Shown: piece by piece, positions 11,333 through 53,289 of the stretch
Layout of the letters: every line of letters starts with the position of its first letter
How positions within the stretch are numbered: the first letter of the stretch is position 1
Origin: Nephrocerus scutellatus
Taxonomy: Eukaryota > Arthropoda > Insecta > Diptera > Pipunculidae
Reading direction: 5' to 3'
Length of the DNA stretch: 64,000 bases
NCBI GenBank assembly: GCA_947095585.1
Contig: OX352764.1
Location: 8,417,001-8,481,000 of the forward strand
The notes under the pieces: model-generated
What the model saw: only the letters and a program-made list of their open reading frames with translations
Database searches by the model: none
Told to the model about the DNA's origin: nothing
Program-made: the position numbers and the translations under genes

Positions 11333-11525
11333 TTTAGCGTGAAAGTGAAAGCAAGGATTTCGCTCTTAAGCCATTCAACTGTGAGGAATTCTGGCGTTAA
11401 GCGTGAAAGTTAACGCAAGAACTTCGCTCTTAAAGCCATTCAACTCTGAGGAATTCTGGCGTTAAACGTGGAAGTGAAGGCAAGGACTTCGCTGTTAAGC
11501 CAATCAACTGTGGGGAATTCTAGGC
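11333..11525. repeat. Three tandem copies of a 63-65 bp unit
   Basis: Units begin at about 11333, 11396 and 11461. Each opens with GTTAAGCGTG-like sequence, carries a GCAAG-ACTTCGCT-TTAAGCCA-TCAACT core and ends with GAGGAATTCTGGC. The copies differ by scattered substitutions and one-base indels. Confidence 0.85.
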
Positions 11526-11639
11526 GTATTGCCTGATGCAGGAATCACAAGGAAAGAATACTTTGCCATCGGTTGAGGAAATCCCATTGCTATGCTAGAA
11601 AAATCTGTTAAATCGTATGTTCTGTCGGTGTCTTGTGTA

Positions 11640-13560
11640 TTGTTGTTGACTCTTTTCATTTCGCAATGTGGGTCGTCAGCTCCGTTAAGGCGGTAGTACT
11701 GCTGCGATGTTTCCTAAAGCCATGTTGGTGGGAGGCGAGACTCAAGTGTTGATGAAGACTGGGGAGGAGGAGTGTCTCTAAAGTTTTGGCTATAGGAGAG
11801 AGAAGCGAAATTGGTCTATAAGACAATCCTTCGTGGGCGGGGTTGCCAGGCTTTAAAACTGGAACCATCCTGGCAATTTTCCATACGTTTGGTATGGTGA
11901 GGTTTTCCATGGTTAGGTTGAAGATTTTTGTTAGATAATCCAGGCTGGAGTTATGTAGCTTCTTCAACATAAACATGGAAATCCCTTTCGGCCCAAGTGC
12001 CTTGGAAGGTTTATCTTGCAGGTCGCATTTCAACGCTTTTAGTTTGCGTAAAACTGGACGAATTGTTTTCTTGTGTTCGTGTTCGACGAATTGTCGTGAA
12101 AATGTGATGCTCATTTTTTACTGCTGTCGTATTTGGTGGTCATTGAATGAGATAGAGGTTAGGTCCTGAGATTGGGATTTCTCAGAAATACCTTTGACCG
12201 TTGACAGGCGCTTTTTGGATCCTAGCGTGCAGTTCTCAAGATGACTCAGCCACTTGGATCGCCGGTGATCGGCAACCAGTTTTTGTATGTCCTTGGTTAG
12301 CTGAGTAAATCGAGGGATCCGTAACTCTTAGCTGGTCGCGGCGCTCGGCAAGCCGGAGGGCTTCCGGCGGAAATGATGGAATGTCCTTTTAGATTCTTCT
12401 GGCGGAAATGAATCTTTTGGCGGGACGAACTACAATGTCACGGACGTCCTTCTCACCAGATATACCGTTCAGTGGATAAGGCAACTGGTGTAATTTTATA
12501 TCGACGAAATCAACGAAACCTTGCCAATTGGCTTTATTGTGTTTCATGAAGGTTCGCTGTTCGAATATGACAAAGTTGTCTGGTCTATCCACTGTGATCA
12601 CAATAGTGATGTGATCAGAGCTAAGCGCTGTTGCTGCTCGCCATGAGAGGGAACTCAATAGCGAAGAGCTAGGCTATTGTGATATCAGTCGAGCTAGAGC
12701 ACGTAGCGATCTGTCAGATGGGAAAATCTTCATTTAAGGTGACAAAGTCAGTTTCTTCTAATATGTCCACAATGCAGTTTCCACGGTTGTCCTCAGGGAG
12801 AGCGGAGCACCATTAAAGTCCCCCATCACAATTTTGTTTTCACCCTGGAGAAGGTGCAGTAGGTGCAATGGTTAATAACCATTTACTGTGCTGTTTACGT
12901 AAGCATCGGTGAGTAATAACTTGGAAGTCTCCAGTGTTAACTGAAATACTCATTGCCTCAAGATGATGATTTGGGGAGGGTTGCTGGCAGATGTATTTGT
13001 ATGATACATTCTGGTGAAGAGTAAAAGCGAGTCGCCCGCCTCTGTAGTGTCGAATGATTTGATAACCGTCAAAGGAATGAGTATGAGTTGGGAATTTTGG
13101 TCTCCTGCACGGCAGCAATTAAGATGTTATTGCGAAACATATAGTGGGTGATCTCTCTTAATTTGTTTCGCAGGCCAGTACAGTTCCATGGAAGGATCTC
13201 GAAAGAATTAACTGAATAGCCTGTGTGCTGGCCGTGCTGAGTTTTGGAGGGGGTCGGTGCATTGTTAGTGCACAGGGGTGGTGGTGGAAATGGAAGGAGG
13301 GGTTGGGGGGGGGGGTGTTTTGAAGCTCCTTGGGAGCAGCATGTGCCAACGAAATTAATGTTATAACCGTTGGCACTGTGTAGCCCTGAGCATTGCCGCA
13401 GATGACACCATTTGTCACAACTGTTGCAACGCACAGAGGCTAGCTACACTTTTACGGATTGAACGATTACAGATCGAGCACTACCAGATTCTGGGACCTG
13501 TATTCGACTCGATCCCGGCTCTAATTAGTAGAATGCAGAGTAGGCATGCCGGGAGGCCCA
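11640..13560 (-). mobile_element. Jockey/I-type LINE, 5' half only
   Basis: On the minus strand: a Cys/His knuckle (CNSCDKWCHLRQCSGL) near 13390-13430; a Pro-rich linker; an AP-endonuclease start (PWNCTGLRNKLREITH, VQETKIP) at 13090-13200; its end (SSDHITIVITVDRP) near 12600; then RT at 11656-12114 with SYRPISLLSPIAKTLETLLL and HQHGFRKHRSSTTAL. Frameshifts separate these blocks. The RT stops before the FADD catalytic loop, so the 3' half is missing. It lies downstream of Rab5. Confidence 0.85.
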
Positions 13561-14582
13561 CTCTGAAAGCAAAATAAAGTAAATGTAAGAAGTGGATCTA
13601 GGTGATCCAATCACAAACCTGTTGTTGTGTTGACAATCTTTGGCCCAATGTCTTGATAGATATTGGGGTACTTTCGGTGCGTATAACCAATCGTCGTGGA
13701 AAGGCAATACGAATGTGGATTTGCTAGATTCTTTATTTCCGCGTTTAAAAGGTTGGCAAGCATTCAAGGCGTTTGTGTTATCTTCCTTAGTTCCTTCACA
13801 CCCACGCTATGCCCATCATTATCTCTTGAGCGAGCGTGTGTGCATTATAATAAAAAAGTAAATTATTGCTCATTCTACCCCTTGAAAACCCTTTTCCTAA
13901 CTGGAACATTTCATTCTTTCATTTCAGAGTTGCAGTCGCTTCAACAAAAAAATTTAACAAAACATTTACTGCAATATTAAACAAAACAACAATCTTTAAT
14001 TTCTTCGGGGGTTTTCTATAGCTGTTGTTCGCATTTTTCTCAGAAAAGAATGTTTCAACAAAAACTTATTATTTTGAATACATATAAATAAACATAAAAA
14101 TACGTATAAATCAAAACAACAACAAAGCACGAGCTAAGTAAAAAAAAAACCAAAGTTCGTATCGCAATAAATCGTTAGGTAAAACAAGGAAATGACAAAC
14201 TCGAAGTAAATACTACACTATATCTAACAAAAAAAAAGATGAAAAAGTTTCTTATTATTTTTATTAATCTATTAATTATATATTTTTGTTAAACTATTTT
14301 CAAGAATTGTTGAAATTGCAAATAAAACAAACAATGTGTATATTATAAGTGATTGTTAGCAGGACAAAAGAATAGAACAACAATAACAAGAACAATGTTC
14401 TCTCGTCATGTATGTGTGTGTGTGTAAGTGTTGAAACAATAATTATTGTATTATACCAAACTCTCTTCTTGCACGTACCTACAATACTTTGTAAAATTGT
14501 TTAAGCTTAAAAAGAAGAAGGAGAAAAACCGAATCTAAGTTGTTTCTCACTTATTTTTTCTGCACGTACATATTTCTATTTA
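13561..14582. other. Gene-less stretch with UTR-like character
   Basis: No supported coding sequence. A good acceptor (CTTTCATTTCAG, ending 13927) is followed by CAA- and A-rich sequence resembling fly 3' UTRs, with AATAAA-type signals near 14165. Whether this belongs to a long Rab5 3' UTR is inference. Confidence 0.4.
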
Positions 14583-14706
14583 ACAGCGCTTTCGATTTGC
14601 TGGGTACAGTGAATGTTTGGCCTACAGCGTTGTCGGGTTTTCGTCGAGAACGCTGTCGAAATGGGACACCAAACCTTCACGTTATCCAGCTAATCGAAAG
14701 CGCTGT
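14583..14706. mobile_element. 124-bp MITE with about 37-bp terminal inverted repeats
   Basis: The left end ACAGCGCTTTCGATTTGCTG recurs as a reverse complement at the right end (about 14670-14706), with the match continuing through a GTGAA-GTTTGG segment. The interior (near 14625-14665) carries a second short hairpin, ACAGCGTT/AACGCTGT. It has no coding capacity. Related termini are at 15200, 22830 and 23820. Confidence 0.85.
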
Positions 14707-15199
14707 AAGTGAATTTTTCTCTGTTCGAAAGGAAGCAAAAAACATTCCATTTGTTGTTACCGATTATTGCGTGCAAGTACCCAACATTACTTAGCTATTC
14801 AATAGTTAACATGGTTTTTATTTTTTTAAATAACTTAAACATAAGAAACAACAAAGTTTACCATTGAGATCGTAAATACAATAATTGTTAAAACAACAAT
14901 AAAATATTAAGCAGTAATTGAAAAACAGAAGCAATGTTGTAAGCAAACAATGAAAATATGGATGAATGTGTACTTGGGTCATAAAAAACGTTTACCGTGC
15001 TCTCACAATGAAAAACTTAATACTTAAGACTTACAGGATTGTATGGATTTCTAACATAACGAACAAAAATTTTCGTTTTGTCATTGTGAGAGCGTGCAAA
15101 TTGAAGATGTTTTATCGTTAAAGTCAGGTACTTTAAATTTACAGTTTAATGTCTCTTTCCATTTGCTGGGTAGAGTTAAGAATTCTCTTTCGAGTTTTA
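14707..15199. other. Intergenic AT-rich spacer
   Basis: No gene. Around 15150-15175 a CTTTCCATTTGCTGGGTAGAG word is related to the MITE terminus at 14583. Confidence 0.5.
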
Positions 15200-15277
15200 A
15201 CAGCGCTATCGATTTGTTTGGTACAGTAAATGTTTGGTTTCCCATTTCTTCACTGTACCCTGCAAATCGATAGCACT
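15200..15277. mobile_element. Short palindromic MITE remnant of the same family
   Basis: The left arm ACAGCGCTATCGATTTG-TTGGTACAGT and the right arm at 15250-15277 are reverse complements. Only about 10 unpaired bases separate them, so it is almost a perfect hairpin. Confidence 0.75.
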
Positions 15278-15449
15278 ATAAGTTTGATGTTCCATTTGCA
15301 AACTGTACCCGGTGTAATGTGTAATTTGGTGTTTCTTTTGTAACCGACACTATAACTTTGTTACCCGTGATCGACGGGTAACCCGTTGTTCCCACATCAA
15401 ATAACAATAATGCTATAAAAAAATAATTTGCCTCGCAATTCAGTTTTGA

Positions 15450-15985
15450 TTTACGAAAATAAAAACCAGTCATTTGGTGCTAATTCAGAACTATACGAGA
15501 GATGACCTATTAGTTCGATGCGTTGACCGGTCAAATATTCAAATGTTTGTGCCGGTGTGTGAGAGCTCGCATTGACATGGTGGAGGATGATCCGTCCTCT
15601 GCGCTTGGTTTTCCTTATTTTGTTGAAGACATCTGGCAAACAAATGGCTGTTGTCCATTCAGAATTGACCGTTCGAAGTACTTCGTGTGCGACCAACTTT
15701 TGTTGGATTTGGTTATTATATCAGGCTCTTACGCATAGATCCACGATTCGTCAGTTCATGTAAACCTCAATGTTTTCCGGTACAACAACCAATTTTGGAC
15801 GACCTTTACGAATCACGAACTGCAATCACGGTTGAATTCTGTAAACGATCGATAAACACTGGTCCTTGGTGATGGTTTTTCATCGCCAAAAGTCGAATTA
15901 AGTTCATCAATGCACTGTTGTTGAATTAATCCACCTAGAAAGTTATAAAGAATAATCGCACGGAAATGTACACGGACGGTTTAGT
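15450..15985 (-). mobile_element. Mariner transposase relic, internally deleted
   Basis: Minus strand. About 15760-15985 encodes the N-terminal helix-turn-helix region (ending in VVVPENI). A deletion then joins it to TDESWIYA near 15740. 15451-15696 encodes LPDVFNKIRKTKRRGRIILHH, NASSH and LAPNDWFLF. The first (TDESW) and third (APND) aspartates of the DD34D triad are present, but the second is Val (HHVNASSH), and there are stops. Dead mariner-family element. Confidence 0.85.
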
Positions 15986-16660
15986 TAAATGTTTGCAATC
16001 AAATATAAGGCGGATATATTTCCGATTGACAATTGACATTTCTTTTTGTGTTGACGATCAACAGTTGTTTGTCAAGTCAGTCTGACATTAAATAAGTGCA
16101 TCTATGACTTTTTTGGGATGGTATCGTATTTGGTGAATGCTAATTCACGATACCGTGTAAAATTGTTCCGCGGCGGAAATCATGATAGGGCCCCTGATTT
16201 GGAAAGTCGCTTCAAATAATCCTACAACATTTTTCTTTCAATTCGGTTCACATTTATTGTAGCATTATTTTGATGCCCATATACCTGTACACACCCAAGC
16301 AAAAGCAAATTATATTGTTATAGATGCCCGTATACGTGTACACACAAGAAAATGATATTATTGTAGCAATTTTGTTATTTGATGTAGAAACAACGGGTAA
16401 GGTGTCGCTTACTCAACATTAGGTCTGTCCCAGTACTCAAAAGTAGTAACATGCAAATTTGCCAACTTTACTACAAAAATGTCTGTCAGTAACAAGTGAA
16501 CATTCTGTCAAAAAATTTATTGACAACAAACCTATGTGCCGTTCTTTTTGTTTTGTTATAGTTACATTCCTTACCAAGTGCACTAATTTTTGGCGGTGAG
16601 CGAACAAAAAAAATGAACACTCGCATGTTTTTTATGTGAATTTGTGTCGAAATGGTCACA
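15986..16660. other. Intergenic spacer
   Basis: No gene. A GATGCCCxTATACxTGTACACAC word occurs twice (about 16270 and 16324) as direct repeats. Confidence 0.5.
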
Positions 16661-16676
16661 TAAACCGACCCAATGA

Positions 16677-16762
16677 ATCCACGCTGAGTACATAGGTTCT
16701 CGTCCGATCAACGAAAATAAGCAGCATCGTCGGCGGTTAGTACTTGGGTGACCAGTGTTGCA
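16677..16762 (+). pseudogene. 5S rRNA-like sequence (pseudogene or 5S-derived SINE head)
   Basis: The stretch CCACGCTGAGTACATAGG, TTCTCGTCCGATCAACGAAA, ATAAGCAGCATCGTCGG and CGGTTAGTACTTGGGTGACC follows insect 5S rRNA from about nucleotide 13 to 90. It has point changes and loses bases in the 3' third, and GTGTTGCA may be the remains of the 3' stem. The A-box/intermediate element/C-box region that binds TFIIIA is largely kept. The 5' terminal stem is degraded, so this is not a functional 5S gene. Confidence 0.75.
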
Positions 16763-16769
16763 CTTTTTG

Positions 16770-18339
16770 ATAGGCTCTTATGACTCAATGTGTTGAGAAA
16801 AATATGTTCACTTCAATAGTATCTAAAAGATTTACCACGTTTCCACGACAGTCTTTTTGAGTTAAGAAAATGGAGGCGCTAACTCGTAGCTTTTCCCTGA
16901 ACAGAGTAGAGTTAATTTGACATAAGCGTTATAGTTTCTTACAAATGAAATGTCAGGCAAACCTAACTCATCCGCTCTAGTGTGCTGAAGTTTATTCGGG
17001 TTTAACAAAACTTAACTCTGATTACCGTTTATATGCACGTAAACCACAGATAACCCTGGGCTTACTCGATAATGGAAACGTAGTAATAGACGTCTCTTAC
17101 ATTTTTGTAATCAGTGTTGGATTTGACAACATTTTTGATAATATTTGTACCTTTCAACAACAATAAAAATAATTTCCACTTTTAAATGCACAAACCAACT
17201 TTAAAAGAAAAATTTCAGCGGGGTTAGGTTTTTGTTACCAATAGACATTACCGAATCTGTATATTCCACTTCCTGGGAAAAGAGAAGATCCTTTAGTTTT
17301 ATTGTTTATCCATATTTTCAGTCACTTTTGCCTTTGCTAATAACTATTAACAAAACACAAAACAATGCATATTATAATGGCTCATAAAAAAATTATGAAA
17401 AATAACTTTTTCGATTTGGTTGAAAATTCTATTCGAGAACGATGATTAAAGAAGACGATGAAATATATTTGTAAAAATTTAAAATATTAATAAAATTAAT
17501 GATTAAAATAAAATAGTAAAAAGTTCGTATTACATTAAATAATATTAAGAGCGATATAGAGGGAGAAATTCGTGTTTTATTCGCAATAAAGAGAATTTTT
17601 GAACCAGATATGAGGTTTTTTTTTTCCAAATAACGCAACTTTGCTAGTTTTTTTTAGCTCCTCCTCATATCCTCACGCACAATCCTTCACACACAAAGTT
17701 GTTTTAAAACTGTGCATGAGACAAACCATATTGGCAAACACAAACGTTTGGATTTCGAAATTATTTCCTGTAATGAAAGCCCTTGAGCAAAGCAAAGGGA
17801 ACGCTTACAGTTAGTTTATCATTTTGGTTTAAAATCGTCTGCTAGCCCTAACCAAGGAGTCAAATTATCAAATGAGCGACTATTAAACAATGCCATTTAC
17901 ATGATGAAAACAGCAGGACGAATCCGATTAAACAATTGTGGACTTGAGAAAACTTTGAACGCCTCATTTAGATGTAAATTGTATTTACGCGGTTTCGTCA
18001 ACTGTTCGCAACTTACGTGAGCATAAGTAGGGTTCCAACAATTTCATACGGAAAATTGACAATATTAAGAAATCTATTTGTGTCGGAGCGTGTAAGAGTT
18101 TACGCGGGGCGAAATGACGGCTGAATTCCTAAATTTCAAAAAATGCCCATTGTAAATATGCATTGCATAACTGCATTTGAATTGAAAATAAACAATGCCT
18201 TCTCACTTTATTGAGTTTGTGGTTGCCTTTTGCCATCTGACATTTTGGAACGACGTATGATGTACTACTCAAATCCGCACAAGCTGAGCTTGTCTTATAC
18301 ACCAGGAAATACAAAGTTCCACATATTGACCTCCTTTTA
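16770..18339. other. Intergenic AT-rich spacer
   Basis: No supported gene; only short chance frames were seen. Confidence 0.5.
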
Positions 18340-19090
18340 TAAAAAGGTATAAGCTTAACTTTCTCTGATAACGCCAACGCCAAGTATTTGGGTATTATTC
18401 TGGAGAGAAAGCTAAGCGGGAAAGCAAACACACAAGAAAGAGTACGTAAAGCCACGGTGACACTTTTCTCATGCAAAAAAGCCCTTGGTAGCAAATGAGG
18501 TCTTCAACTCCATATAACTCATTTGTTATATACGGCGGTAGTAAGACCCACTCTTCTTTACAGTGTGACTATATGATGGACTGCCTTAGATAAGAAAGTA
18601 AATCTTCACAAACTAAGCAAAGTCCTAAGATCAGCTAGTCTATGTATGAGCGGAGCACTTTGTACAACCCCCTCCGTCGCACTGGACATTCTGTTCAACC
18701 GTACATCACTAGACATTTTCAGCAGGGAATTAGCTGATAGCTCGACTATTCGCCTCCCAGTGCAGTAGAAATGAATACGGTCAGTCCTCTATCCTGAATT
18801 TAGTCAGGATTCCAGACAACATTGACTACACCACTCTGCAACTCCATTTCAACAAAAACTTCCAGGTCACCTTCCCCTACAGATCATTCTAGGAAGACGA
18901 TGCCTACCTGAATGATGAATACAAAGCAGATCTGGCCCAAGCTGGATCCGAAACGGTGCAAGTGCTTGATCTCTCAAAAAAGATTGCACATCGATGCTAT
19001 TGTAGGTGTCATCACTGTCTCATAGGCAAGCATGCAGCAAGGCTTGGAGTCTTCTCGAATGACTTCTGCAGAAGCTGTATGATCTTATGA
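18340..19090 (+). mobile_element. R1-like LINE 3' fragment
   Basis: Broken + strand frames encode NAKYLG-IL-RKLS, the KVNLHKLSKVLRSASLCMSG RT C-terminus, TPSVALDILFN, and near 18980-19080 an LIGKHAARLGVFSNDFCRSC segment typical of the zinc-knuckle end of RNase H-bearing LINEs. There are many stops. It abuts an oppositely oriented LINE at about 19090. Confidence 0.7.
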
Positions 19091-20400
19091 GTTAACCTTA
19101 ACTGATAACAAGTCCATTAAATTGAAAGACAGCGCTTTAAGTGCTGCTTGGCTATCTGAAAACATGAAAAACAGCTTCTAATGCAGTCGTAGGGCAGGTG
19201 CGCATGTCACCAGTTATACATAAACAGGCACTTCTTTGTAGCTTCTGAAGCTTAGTTGCCTTTGTCCGTTCTAGTACTTTCAGCCATCAAACGATGGCCG
19301 CGTACGTGATACTAGGTCTCACCATCATTGTATACATTCAATTTATCATTTTAGGATTTAGACCCAAAGTTCTGCCGTAGAGGCGTCTACTGGCCCATAA
19401 GGCCTTAGTGGGGGACTTGATATGAGAATTCCAGTTTAGCCGTTATATTTAACCTCACTGTAATAGTCTAACGTGGTGCCTTTGATGATAGTAGGTCCCA
19501 AATCGATCAGTCTTCTTTACGTGAAAGGCACTAGGTTATTCAAGGATTCGTGGATAGTTGCACCATTCTAAAACGTATAGTAAAGCACCTTGCATGGCAC
19601 TAGTGACAGTCGTGCAGTGCTTACCACTTCTAAAAATCGCCAAATCGTTCGCATAACCAATGGCTATGTAGCCTGATCTGTGAAGATCGACTAGAAGATT
19701 GTCAATGACTAGTGACCATAGAAGGGGAGAAAGCACTCCTCCTTGCGGAAATCCCATAACTGCATTCACAGACACAGACACTCCTCCCGAGGAGGAAATA
19801 ATATCTCGACTTTCAAGCATGGCCCCTATCCAATGATTGGTCGAGTCTTCGATACCCCTGCTACTGATTGCCCTTGCAATAGAGCCGTAGCCAGTGTTAT
19901 CGAAAGTGCCTCTCAATGTCGATGTTTTGCCATTCCTGTACGTAAACTGACTTGAGTGCAGAGAAGTAGACAATTCTAAAGTCTCTCCATGGACATGAGG
20001 ACAAATGATGTTAGACTTATAGATCGGTATGATTTAGGCAGCTCAATAGGCCTATTACCTGTCTTCAGATAGTAGGAATGTATCCCTAGTTGTAGCTGGC
20101 TCTAAATAAAGCAATCATACTCGGTAGGATGAGATCGATTGCCTTTTGTTGAAGCGCTGGAAAGATCCCATTGCCGCCGGGAACTTAGAAAGGTTTAAAA
20201 GAGCTTACTGCCCATTTAACTTTATCCGGACTGAATATTTTGCCGGATAAACTATTTACCCTACTAGTAATGCAGACCCTTTGGTCAGATGTGTTCGGGT
20301 ACGTGTATGGTGCACGAGTACTCGAACCTGGGAAATGAACCTGGAGTAGGGTTCTGATTGTATCCTCACGGTCCGACGCGTTGGTGCCATTTTAATAAAC
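19091..20400 (-). mobile_element. R1-like LINE, decayed
   Basis: Minus strand 19536-19973 encodes TFDNTGYGSIARAI, GFPQGGVLSPLLWSLVIDNLL and a catalytic loop read as YAND instead of YADD. Further 3', ALWASRRLYGRTLGLNP and RTKATKLQKLQRSACLCITG follow, then SDSQAALKALS of an RNase H domain near 19150. The mutated loop and several stops show it is dead. The sister copy is at 30640-32090 on the + strand. Confidence 0.8.
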
Positions 20401-22267
20401 CTACACAGTTTGTCTGATCCTTAACTAATGCCTTGTGGATTTGTGCCGCTACTGGCATTTCAACAATGTTTTCGCAGCATTTCCTCCGTGTGGCACGTTT
20501 GGATCATCTTAATTCTTTATAAGGGCGAATCTATATTCGTCCCAACTCTTCGTGCGTCTAGCAGCGTTGAAGAGTTTTCTAACTCCCTTACGTTTCCGAT
20601 CTTGTATTCCATACATAATTGCTAACATTAAATAAACCACTTAACAACATTAGATCCACTCTATTTCATTTAACTAACATTCATAATCAAACAAAATAGT
20701 ATACCTTGTAGGCGGACACCACCCTGTATAAATAGATTATCAATAAAACAGTAATATCTAGTAGTAATGTAAAAGCATTTTTCCGATGATGGGTCATTGA
20801 ATATCAAAGTCTGAACGCGATTCCAGCGTTTCTTAAATGAATTCAATAAAAAGTATGAAATTTCTTGTTGTGTAGAGCAATCTACGAATAACAGGGTCAT
20901 CCAAAAATAATCACTTAATTTATTTTTGTTGTATTTTTCGAAACAAGTAATGATAACAGTAACAGTAAAAGGATTTTTCAGGTTGCGAACGTTACATTGC
21001 CGAAACGCGGTTCCAGGGCTTCTTAATCGAATGCAATAAAAAGCAAAGACGAAATTTTGGGGTTTTTTTATAGTTTTTTTTTACTTAAATTCTTTATAAT
21101 TTTAAAATAATTTCAAAACAATATCCAATCCAATTCAATATGCAATTAATTAATTCATCAATTAATTACAATTAATTATATAATTACTATTTTAAATTGA
21201 ATAGAACTCCTTTTGAATTTTTATCATTTATTTGTTTAAAATTTCCCATGGTAATTTTTATTATAATGCCTAGAAAGAAACTAAAATATCATATTCATGA
21301 AATATAACTATTTCAACAAAAAAAACCGACAAAAACATTAACAAAAACACGAAAAAAATTGGTAATAAATTCTTAACAAGGGCAGTTGGATGATTTTTAC
21401 TATAATTAATAATATATTTATTAAGATAAAAGAAATAACTGCATAACAATATATGTAATAATAAAACTAATATGTATAACTTATTTTTTGTTAAAAAGAA
21501 AATCAAAATTTCAACTAAAAACTAAAACCACTTGGATTCTTCAAAAGATTATTGTTTGGTTAATAATTGTTCATTTGATTATAAATAATATTTTCTTGTT
21601 CAGTTGTTGTTTTTGTTCAATAACCAGAGAATGTTCGTCCGTTCCCCTTTTCAATTTGTTTTTCCTTTTAGAAACGCAAATTTTATTTAATTATTTGTAT
21701 ATATATTGTTCTATGGTTCAAATGGTTCAGTGGTATTTTTGGTAACAATTTATGGTAATTAATTTTATTTACTTAGAAGGTAATAATATATAGGTATCTT
21801 CTCAAAGTTTCTAATTAGTTTTTATCAATTTTATCAAGTTGTTTTTTTTATATAAATTTATTATAGTTGCTATTATTTCTAGAAAATTTACAAAAATTAT
21901 TTTTTTCTCACTTTTATCATATTTTATTCTCAAAAAGAGTAACAACTCTCTTTTTACTTTTTTCTTTATTTCTCCTTAATATGTAACAACCAACATAACT
22001 TATATGCTTTCAATATTGTTTTTTTGTTGTTGTTCATTGATGATTTCTAATTGTGAATTTTTTATGTTTCATTTTGAAAATACAATTTTAAAATTTTTAT
22101 AGTCATAGATTTTTTATAAAATAAATTTTCTTTTAAATTCCATGTCTTTTTTTTTGTAGTTAATTTTTTTTGTTACTTTGTTGTTTTTTATTGCTAATAA
22201 TAAATATTTTTAGTACATAACCTTTAGTTCAGTATTTTCTCTTTTATTAGTAATACATAACTATTTC
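20401..22267. other. Convergent spacer and eys 3' UTR region, very AT-rich
   Basis: No coding sequence. For eys (minus strand) the nearest AATAAA is at 22187-22192, about 75 nt past the stop, with others further along. Segments 20760-20890 and 20940-21060 are diverged copies of each other (a TTCCAG-G-TTCTTAA-GAAT-CAATAAAAAG core). Confidence 0.5.
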
Positions 22268-52128
<29,861 letters not shown>

Positions 52129-53289
52129 CTATAGAGAGAAAGAGAGATTTGATTATGATGGGTAGCATAGAAAAACAAAATCAGAACATCATCTAATTAG
52201 GATTTTCAAGCGAACCCGAACATCACGGCACGACCTTGCTACACATTTCCATCAAAGCTTTCTCTTGATAATGCCAAACTACATCTACAACATCAAATGC
52301 CCACTCTATTTGCGAATATAATTATGTTTCGTTTTAGTTAAAAGTCGTAAAAAGTTGTCCATATCTCTGCCTCTTCTTTGAACACAAGGACATCATCGCG
52401 GCTGCGGCCACCTTGAACATATAACAAAATTCCACTCCCTTTCCAGCCAAAAAGACTATTCGCTTTGTTCCAGAGTGCTTCATATTTAATTGTGCAATAA
52501 CTTGCTGATTTGTGTGCGAATTGCTGAACATCCTTCCATAGTTATACATACATATCTTTTAATAAAAGCTTTCTGGCTGCACATCCTGCGGAGACAGGCA
52601 AATTGCGCTTCGCGTATTTATTTGAACATTCGGCGAACGCATTTGCATACAAGTTTTTTGGATGCAGAAAGTGCTCCTCCGCGCTACTTATACTTTGGCG
52701 CACAAATTAGATGTGGAAACTTTTTGCGTAATGCGCTTATTTGGGGTTTTTGTTTTGTTTTAATGATGATGATGGGGTCTGGATTATAATAAAATACACT
52801 CGAACATACTGTGTGTACGCTCAGAACTTGATGTTTGTTTTGAAAGCTGCATGTAGAAAATCTACCCCGTTAATTATATTATTGTACAAATCGGCTTAAT
52901 TTATTTTACGAATCACAGACTTTTGTTACGAAGTGAATGAGGGAGAAAGGCGAGGGGAAATGCGGTATTTAAAAGTTGTAAACTCTGTGAACTTCTGCTG
53001 CACGATAAAAAAAAGGGAAATGCCTGGATATGTTCCATCCATAAGGAACCAACCAACTTATTGCTACAGAGTCATGCTCTAGGATTTATACGTGAAAATA
53101 TTGTACCGGTTTTTGTATTAAGTTAATTTCTAATACAGGGAGTATCGGAATGTGTAGATAGCACTTAAAGCTGTGAAAGTAGAAAAAGGTCAAATTTGTG
53201 ATTTTATTAGCAAAATCGGTTTTTTACTCTTTCTCACACGAATGGGTAAAAAAGTAAAGCGAAAGAGTTTTTTTACTTATTATTTGATA
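52129..53289. other. eys 5' intron, unassigned part
   Basis: No exon or gene was seen. Confidence 0.5.

Noticed and set aside
16833..17084. Possible MITE bounded by ACCACGTTTCCA / TGGAAACGTAGT
   Set aside because: Only about 12 bases of imperfect inverted match and no clear target duplication.
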